NCBI RefSeq assembly: GCF_026151205.1
Contig: NC_087077.1
Coordinates: 13,490,983-13,554,982, forward strand
Length of the DNA stretch: 64,000 bases
Direction: 5' to 3'
Source of the DNA: Bolinopsis microptera
Lineage: Eukaryota; Ctenophora; Tentaculata; Lobata; Bolinopsidae
The position numbers and the translations under genes were made by a program. Under the pieces are notes generated by a model. It was not told where the DNA came from. It searched no databases and worked only from the letters and a program-made list of their open reading frames with translations. Numbering within the stretch: position 1 is the stretch's first letter; each line of letters starts with the position of its first letter. Of the stretch, positions 57,183 through 64,000 are shown one piece after another.

Positions 57183-58925
57183 ATGGCACCAAAAGTGCAA
57201 GTCCCAACTGATTTTGGGAGACATCTCATAGGGACACCTGCGCATAGTAATTTTGTTCTTACCGCTAAAGATGGAAAAGAACTCAAAGCAAGTTCAGTGA
57301 TCTTATCCTTTAACAGTCCAGTCATTGAAAACATCACAACAAATTTAGGTATGACAACTCTGGACTGTGACGAGTTCAGTGCAATTGCTGTGGAGAGTTT
57401 TATCTTGTCCTGTTATATGGGGGAATTAGAGAGTTGCACTGATTCTAAAGATGATATTAAGCCCATGTTCAGAGACTTAAATAAGATGGCTCTTGTATTT
57501 GAGGTGCAATGGTTATTAAGCAAATGTACTGAGTTTTTCAGGGAGATGCTTTCTGCCATAGATGGAGAAGATTATGCTGCAATGTTGAACTTGTTCGAAG
57601 AAGCTCTATACATTTTTAAGGAAAATCCAAAAAGTAGGATTCATTTAATGGATTTAACTATAGAAAAGATCCAGGAAGTGAATGGTACCGACACATTTCT
57701 TTCAAATTACTTTGAAGATTTTAAGAATTTTACGCAGCAACAAGTTGACTTTGTCGTATGGATTGCTGGCAATGAAGTTGAAATTATTGTCCAACACCTG
57801 TTGACTGAAATAGCCAGTCACATAGACGATAAGGTTGTATTGCTGACTGACAACATGAAATATTTGCTCTCTAATACTGATCTGTCAATCTGTCGAGTCA
57901 ATGATAGGGCATTATATGAGACTCTATTTGACACACTTCAAAGTATGGAAAACACATCTAAAGAAGACATGAAATTAGTGTTCGGTCTTTATCGAAAGTC
58001 CAGTATGGAGAGAAAAAGAGGATCCAACAGTTTGGATGAAAACTCTAAACGAAAGAAAATAATGTCTAGGATTAGCGAATCTTCTGATGAGGCTGGAGCA
58101 GATGTCACTACTGGTGACAGTGATCCTACTGAAGATGATCTTCCAGTTGCTCTCATCAGCACTAAAATACCGAACCTCTTTTATAAATGTGAAGACTTTG
58201 AACACTTGTGGATTCAAGAGTTTTTTGATCAGCTAGCTGGTAATCATGATGTCCATAACTTGTTTATTTTTGCTGAGGCTCTCTACGCATGGATGGATTT
58301 TCATCCCAGGATAGTTCACTTTCCTAATTGGGTGAACCAAATTGTCCGATTAATGACAGATCTAGATTGGGGTGGTATTCCCATATCATTAATATCAACA
58401 TGGAAGTTTGGAAGCAAACAAAACATAAAGTCATTTTTCGGCATGTGGGAAACATGTAACGAAATTGTTGCTTCAAACAATGAGTTTGCTTCATGGCCTG
58501 TGGTACCCTGTTACGCTCCTGCAACAATAACTTGGCAACAGCTTTGTGGTACAGAAACAAAATTCCGTTTCAAGTTCAAGCACCCTGCCTCTGGTGACTG
58601 CAGAAAATCAGGTAACTGTGGGTTTATTCTCAAATCTACTGTGCCAAACCCAGACTCCCCAGACTTGCTCTACAACATTGAACTTTCTACTGATCCAGCT
58701 GATTACAAGAAGTACAGGCTCCACCTCCACGATGATCTAGTTTGTGCTAAAAACATGTACTTTGTGTTGGAACGAATGTATGGTGATGTGCCCTGTTGTA
58801 TCCCGATCTCTTGGTGTGGTAGACCATCTTTAAAAGGCAAATATTGGACTTGGGGGAAATTTAAGTTCGCCAATGAGAGCCCAGTTAAGATATCAGTGTT
58901 GTTTACAACAAAAATAATAAAGTAA
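57183..58925 (+). CDS. BTB/POZ-domain protein with unrecognised C-terminal domain, single exon
   Basis: Taken from the ATG at 57183 (580 residues); an in-frame ATG at 57165 would add six residues but precedes a splice-acceptor-like CAG. Residues about 20-120 look like a BTB domain (SNFVLTAKDGKELKASSVIL, then FNSPVIENI and SCYMGELES), the dimerisation and cullin-3-binding fold. Residues about 125-235 form a helical BACK-like region. A short basic linker (MERKRGSNSLDENSKRKKIM) could be a nuclear signal. It is followed by an acidic disordered stretch. Residues about 325-580 form a Trp- and Cys-rich domain (WGKFKFAN near the end) that I do not recognise; it is neither Kelch nor a clear MATH domain by eye. 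Function as a ubiquitin-ligase adaptor is inference. AATAAA overlaps the stop codon (58924-58929). No intron in 1.7 kb. Confidence 0.8.
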   Translation: MAPKVQVPTDFGRHLIGTPAHSNFVLTAKDGKELKASSVILSFNSPVIENITTNLGMTTLDCDEFSAIAVESFILSCYMGELESCTDSKDDIKPMFRDLNKMALVFEVQWLLSKCTEFFREMLSAIDGEDYAAMLNLFEEALYIFKENPKSRIHLMDLTIEKIQEVNGTDTFLSNYFEDFKNFTQQQVDFVVWIAGNEVEIIVQHLLTEIASHIDDKVVLLTDNMKYLLSNTDLSICRVNDRALYETLFDTLQSMENTSKEDMKLVFGLYRKSSMERKRGSNSLDENSKRKKIMSRISESSDEAGADVTTGDSDPTEDDLPVALISTKIPNLFYKCEDFEHLWIQEFFDQLAGNHDVHNLFIFAEALYAWMDFHPRIVHFPNWVNQIVRLMTDLDWGGIPISLISTWKFGSKQNIKSFFGMWETCNEIVASNNEFASWPVVPCYAPATITWQQLCGTETKFRFKFKHPASGDCRKSGNCGFILKSTVPNPDSPDLLYNIELSTDPADYKKYRLHLHDDLVCAKNMYFVLERMYGDVPCCIPISWCGRPSLKGKYWTWGKFKFANESPVKISVLFTTKIIK

Positions 58926-59238
58926 TAAAGGTACAGATAGAACTAAAATCCGTGAAGCATTGTTCGGAAAAAGCACATAAATTACACGTGCAAACTGAAA
59001 TACTTTAATGAACATGCCCGGAGTGCCTGGAAATCATAGAGCAGTTTTGTTTTGCTGGAATTTCAGTGTTTGTTTAATCTAAAAGGAACAAATCAGTTAA
59101 AGTTTTAAACGTCCTTATCTTTACATTGTGGATACGTCAACGTGAATTCTTCAATTTATTGAGCTGAAGTGCAATTGGACAGATTTAAATGGTTAAACAT
59201 ATTTTAAATTTAATGACTTTTTCTCCATTATATTATAT

Positions 59239-59976
59239 TACTGCAAACAGTGCCAAATTCCACTTAAGTACCAAATTTCACTGAAATTTGACACTTTGAC
59301 ATTCCTTGATTATGTGATAGTTTCTTGCGTACTTAATAATTATGTGGACTTAATTTATGAATTGATATGGCATGATTTTGCTAATTTCACAGACAGCAGA
59401 CGTTGATTATGCACACAACCCAGATTTGGGAAAATAAACATCAGAGTATCAAAAGTCACTTGCCCAAGTTTAGTCTATTGGAGTATTGGTTACACGTCAT
59501 GTTACACATTTTACACGTGTGATAAGGTACACTTCTGAGTTCGTATCACGTGGTTAGCTGCATGTCACATGAAACACGTGACATGAACCACGTGACATGA
59601 AACACATGACATAAAACCCTGACTGGGTCCACGGATATCAGCTGACTTCATGGGTATAATAAAATACTTGTTAAGTTGACTTCTTGTTACCAATTAATTA
59701 CTAAATTAAATGGAGTATTGTTATTCATGAGATTATGCAGGTAGTGCTCCTTGTACCCGATATTGTATAACCGGTCACCGTGGTCAGTGGTGATCTTCCG
59801 TTAATCAGTTAGCTCCATTTTATCAGTTAGGTTATTGCAAACAGTGGCAAATTTCACGGAAGTGCTTAATTTCACTTAATTTTGACACTTTGACATTCCT
59901 TGATTATGTTTTAGTTTCATGCGTACTTAATACTTAAGTGAACTTAATTTCTGAATTGTTATGGCATGGTTTTGCC
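59239..59976. repeat. Two diverged copies of a 145-bp block
   Basis: 59239-59382 and 59832-59976 both contain TGCAAACAGTG, then TTTGACACTTTGACATTCCT, then TGATTATG, GCGTACTTAAT and TATGGCATG in the same order. They are roughly four-fifths identical by eye. Confidence 0.75.
59557..59611. repeat. 15-bp repeat with CACGTG cores
   Basis: ACATGAAACACGTG and ACATGAACCACGTG recur about three to four times. CACGTG is an E-box palindrome, so the cluster could bind bHLH factors, but position alone does not show this. Confidence 0.6.
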
Positions 59977-61440
59977 TTAAATCTTATAAATTGTTGATTA
60001 TGCATATGGTGGGGGAATAGAAATTGAGCTAGAGATGCGGTAGAGATCCCAACAGGCGTTGCCTATTGTTGGCAATCATAACATTTTGTGTTTTTATACA
60101 TGTATTCGAGTGTTAAGGGTTTTTTAAATGTTTTTCAGCAAAAATTGTTTGCATTATAGTTGTATTACATTGTATAATGTAGTTTAAGTAAACCGTATTT
60201 TTCTTTTTACTAACGAACTTAATTTATAATTTACTACATGATAAGGATGTTGATGTTCTGATCTTAAACTATTTAAATGTTAAATCTTTAAGACGGAAAA
60301 GAAATGAAGCTAAGTCTATTGCATTGTTTACCCAAAAAGCCGAAAAGCCGAATCTTTACTGCTTATAATGATATTTCAAGTGTTTTGCCCTGTTAGTAAT
60401 TATGACCTGTTGTTTTTGGGCCTTAAGCATTTGCTAATTCTTGCCAATTCTGACGACGAAAAGGACATATCGATGACCATTCATGCCTTATTTTTAATTA
60501 ATCAATTTGTGGTTGGAAAAGTGTATTACGACTGTGTAGTACGATGTCATATCTAGTCTGTTGCTTAGACGTATCTGTAATATGTGTAATATGTGTAATA
60601 TGTGTACTATGTTGCAACCATGGTCCAGGCCACAGAGGGCCCCTCGAAAGCACTCTAGAATTTTGTGGCTGGTTTCATTAAGAGTTTTTAACAGAGAAAG
60701 AGCAATTTAAAATAAAACCAGATCATCAACAAAGTGTTCTCAATTTTTATTATTTTAATCAAACGTATAAGTACAATCCAACATACTAGAAAATAGACTT
60801 TTCTATGTATTTAATTTATTACTTCACTTATTGTTTCACTCAAACGGTGCAATTTAATTTAATTTTGTTACAACATTTTTAACACCTTGTAAAATGTATC
60901 TAAATTGTCTACATTTGACATTTTTTCCCCATTTTTTAAATTGTTTTAACAGACACTCACCTAATTTAATTTATCGAATTTTTTAATAATTAGTTACATT
61001 TATAATAAAATCTATTTGCTGTTATGAATAATTTTATTTCAGTTGCATTAATTCACAAACGTGTATGATTTGGCTTCATTCTAAAAGAATCTTTAAAAAA
61101 CTGATGAATATGCCCGAAAGAATTAATAACCTATTATATATAGTGCACTTGCTGTTTCCGTCTTCACTGTTAATTAAGGTTACTGTTAAATATCGCTAAT
61201 CATAAGTTTGTTTTCTACGTTAAATACTAAATAACGTAAGTACGTGTTACCGCAATGCTGCACAACCTAACTTTTACAATTTTCTTGAAATACTTACATA
61301 ATATGTGTGTTGCGTGTAGTACACAGTACATTAGATACAATCGTACACAATGCGCATGCTACACTAATCTTTACATTATGTGGTGTATATGTGTCATGTC
61401 TTTATGGCCTGACAATGGTTTTACTAATTCCCCCCACCAG

Positions 61441-63636
61441 CTATGCGGTACAGATGATAGGCGAGTATTAGCAGTTGGTATGGAGTACGGTGAATCTGAA
61501 AATAACAAACAGCTGGTAAAGTTATGTGTACATTATACAGTATGTTGCATTGTTGCATGTGTCAGCAAAGTCAGTAAAGCACGTTAGATTTTCTGGTATG
61601 AATTTGAAACAAAAGTGTTGGGATTATGTCATTCTTGATTTTGACATTGTATCGCGAGAAGATAACACCGTGAGAAGATAATATCGTACTTTTTGGTTGT
61701 TTAAGTGCTTTTTGTTTGGTCCACGGAACATCTCAGGAAGTCACGATTTTAGACATTGTAAGTTACTGATATACATATTTCCAAAATTTCTCAAAACATC
61801 CCCTCATTTCAGAGCAAAGCAGAACCGCCAGACCTCCTCACCCAATCCCTAACAAGTGTGTTTGGTAAATCTGCTGCTGTAGTCTCACCAGTCACACCAC
61901 AGGAAGAAGTGTATGCGGTGCCGATACAGAGGTACCCTGACTTTAATGTGCCTGCAGCTCAGAACACACCTGTTCAAGGGCCTGTAACTGAGGTGTCACC
62001 TGGTGATAGTGGTCACCATGTGGTGTCACCTGGTGACAAAGGTAAAAACGTTCCGTCTCAAGGTAGCTCAATTGGTGATCTCATATCAGAGGCTTGGTCG
62101 TTGAGCTGTGATATGACCAGAGCATGGCAGAAAGCTGACGACCACAAGGTTACATCTCCTCCATCAAATCAGTCAACCAATCGGCCAACCAATCAGCCAC
62201 CAGTTAGTGTTGATAAAAAGCAAAACTCTGCTAATCTTTCAGCAAGTGATACTGAAGTGCAACCAAAAAATCCGGAAATTATTCCTGTTCAAAAGGTGGA
62301 AATTCCTGTTAAAGACTGTGTCATAGTTGATATTGGAGAAGAAAACATCACTTCTGTTCCAAAAGTACAAGAAAAGCCGAGTTGTGGTAAGGAAAGTGAA
62401 CCTCAAAAAGAATCTCAATCCATGCAGTTGAAAACAAGTGAATCCAAGCCAAAAGATTGTACAGATGAACTGTTGCATGATAGTGAGGATATTGAGGTGT
62501 CTGGACAACAAGATGCTGTATCAGTGAGGAGTGCACCAGATATAGAGGTGGATAAAGATAATGTGATGCAGGTAACTTCCACAACTATCAAAACTAAAGA
62601 TAGTGGCGATGGGGTTACAGTGCAGCAACAACTAAAACCTGCTCCATCCCCTGAGAAGGTTAATCAAGGCGATGAAAAGAAGTTAGAGCCTGGCAGTAAA
62701 TTTGGTCTGCCCAAATCACCCGAGATAAAAACGCCCGAATCAAAACGTCAACGTGTCAAATCTGGTAATGACTCCTCAAACTCTACGACTCCTGCACGAT
62801 TATCAGACAGTGCTGAACGACCGCAAAGAAAGCGCAAACTCCCAATAAAGCTTACTGATGATGCGATCATTAAAGATTCGCCAGAAACTAATTTTATCTT
62901 GAAGCAGCATTCAAAATCTCTGACCGCCCCAACACCTTCATCAGCCGGACAAAAATCCGCTGAAGATGCTGAGGCAGAACGTTTGAAGCAGCAGAAATTA
63001 AAACAATTTCAACGATTGTATGTCATGAGTCAGCGTGGTCTCGTTCCTGATAAACCTACTGACAAGGTTGAGGAAATTCCACCAGGCTCTAGCTCTCCTC
63101 CCCCTCCTCTCTCAACAGAAACATCTCCCCCTAACAGAACCTTCTCTCTTATGGATATTGGCATATCTCTTAACGCCAAGGGCGAAGTCACCCTATCCAT
63201 GCCAGATAAGATCAAAAAATTGGCTAAATCTGGTGGTTCCATTAACATAAACTTTGATGTGGATTGTCTTGACAAGGACAATTGTTTGAAGTTTAAGGTA
63301 ACGGAAGATAAGGAAGCTATAACCACAGCCCTTGGGACCAGCGAGAGCCCCGATATACCCCACATAGAATCAGAAGCTTCCTCTGAACCTGATAGATCAG
63401 ACTCCCCTAAAATCAAGACCGAGACTATGGAGATGTGTGACCCAACTGCAGTTACTAATAGAATCATCAACAACAAGCCATCTCGTGATTCGTCTGTTCA
63501 AGTGGATCTGACTGTTACGAACAGTGAGGAGGATTATTTGAACGAGAAGCTGTTGAGAGCAAGTACAGCTACGGGCTTTGTGTCCTACCCTCGCTTCACT
63601 AACGTTTCTGGATCTTCTCTTGCTACTGTTCACAAG
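61441..63636 (+). CDS. Unrecognised gene, two internal exons of a disordered nuclear-looking protein
   Basis: Exon 61441-61515 (25 codons) and exon 61813-63636 (608 codons) have matching phase. The first follows CCCCCCACCAG and ends before GTAAAG; the second follows CCCTCATTTCAG and ends HK before GTTACT. Reading on past 63636 gives only a hydrophobic run to a stop at 63702, so a donor at 63637 and further exons beyond the window are likely. There is no ATG at the nominal 61858 start (it is GTG). Most of the protein is low-complexity: Ser/Pro/Lys/Glu-rich with QSTNRPTNQP repeats, a basic PQRKRKLPIKL nuclear-signal-like stretch, a short helix (AEAERLKQQKLKQFQRLYV), a proline run, and a more ordered patch FSLMDIGISLNAKGEVTLSM...INFDVD. 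I cannot assign a family. A chromatin or RNA-processing scaffold would fit, but that is a guess. Confidence 0.7.
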
Positions 63637-64000
63637 GTTACTCATTTTTTAATTCTATTGCCGTCTTTCCTGTGTTTTACCACTTTTCTTTGTTTGATCT
63701 AAATAGTTGAGCTAACTGGTAGCTTGTCCCTTTTTATTTGAGAGTACGTCAGTTAGTCAGTTACAGTGTACATGATACCAAAATATCCCTCTCTTTCTCA
63801 ATTAATGTCATCAATTTCTTTTTAAATTTTCTTTAACGTCATTCATTACGATCGAATAGTCCGTCTAGAGCACAATTTAGCTATTAAGTTACATTTCTGA
63901 GAAATTACCATAAAATGAGCATTTTTTTGTTTGGAATGAAAATTCATACAGCAAGAATTTTGCACCTTTTTTATTTATCAAATTTGCAGTATTTCAGTTC
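63637..64000. other. Probable intron at the window edge
   Basis: AT-rich sequence following the putative donor at 63637; no exon seen. Confidence 0.4.

Larger units (their letters stand above)
58930..61440. other. Spacer with a diverged 150-bp duplication
   Basis: AT-rich. It holds two related blocks at 59239-59382 and 59832-59976, and a CACGTG-containing 15-bp repeat at 59557-59611. The upstream exons of the gene at 61441 may lie here, but I could not identify them. The plus-strand frame at 60368-60556 has no motif. Confidence 0.4.

Noticed and set aside
61255..61587. 110-codon plus-strand frame as an independent gene
   Set aside because: Only the segment 61441-61515 has exon borders and phase matching the next exon; the rest reads as intron.
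1..64000. CRISPR array, bacterial operon or prophage features
   Set aside because: The regular arrays (55-bp, 47-bp, 11-bp) have no unique spacers between repeats, and the window is clearly eukaryotic with spliced genes.
1..64000. tRNA, rRNA or spliced-leader RNA genes
   Set aside because: I scanned by eye for B-box-like GGTTCGAATCC and similar sequences and found none convincing; a covariance-model search would be decisive.

Overview
The window is a piece of an invertebrate animal nuclear genome. It is AT-rich with low gene density. Genes are split by introns with GT-AG borders, AATAAA signals follow several stops, and transposable elements and minisatellites fill introns and spacers. The species cannot be fixed from sequence alone. 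Four confident gene starts (GPCR, sulfotransferase, uracil-DNA glycosylase, BTB protein) have a splice-acceptor-like AG only 2-4 bases upstream of the ATG. This is the layout expected where mRNAs receive a trans-spliced leader, as known in hydrozoan cnidarians, ctenophores, tunicates and flatworms, so such a lineage is suggested but not shown.

Layout. 1-3496 is spacer with one old hAT-type MITE. 3497-6670 (+) is an eight-exon, seven-TM receptor of 469 residues that I assembled exon by exon. 7642-17023 (-) is a six-exon type II Golgi carbohydrate sulfotransferase of 360 residues, tail to tail with the receptor. Its introns hold a hAT MITE with a perfect 8-bp target duplication, a 55-bp minisatellite of about 19 copies, and a 4.4-kb insert carrying a Penelope-like element that interrupts one minisatellite unit. 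18372-19430 (+) is an uninterrupted 352-residue ORF with a possible tubby/scramblase-like C-terminus. 19990-44535 (-) is a nine-exon NIM1-type AMPK-related kinase of 432 residues; its 10.8-kb third intron holds a LINE and two minisatellites.

44536-55595 is a mobile-element zone: an isolated LINE ORF1-like gene, a hAT MITE with an exact 8-bp target duplication, a large inverted repeat, and a 2.9-kb element bounded by perfect 40-bp inverted repeats. That element is full of a recurring GTGACAAA-type motif and has a young LINE copy inside it. Beyond it lie decayed LINE fragments. 55596-56396 (+) is a single-exon uracil-DNA glycosylase with an N-terminal PIP box. 57183-58925 (+) is a single-exon BTB protein. 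61441-63636 (+) is part of an unrecognised gene for a nuclear-looking protein that probably continues past the window.

The host genes are individually regulated units without a shared pathway: receptor signalling, glycan sulfation, AMPK-family signalling, base-excision repair and a probable ubiquitin-ligase adaptor. The assembled exon models keep phase across every junction and end at in-frame stops, which is the main support for them. The most unusual material is the TIR-bounded motif-rich element, the insert-in-minisatellite arrangement with GC hairpins, and the acceptor-next-to-ATG pattern.
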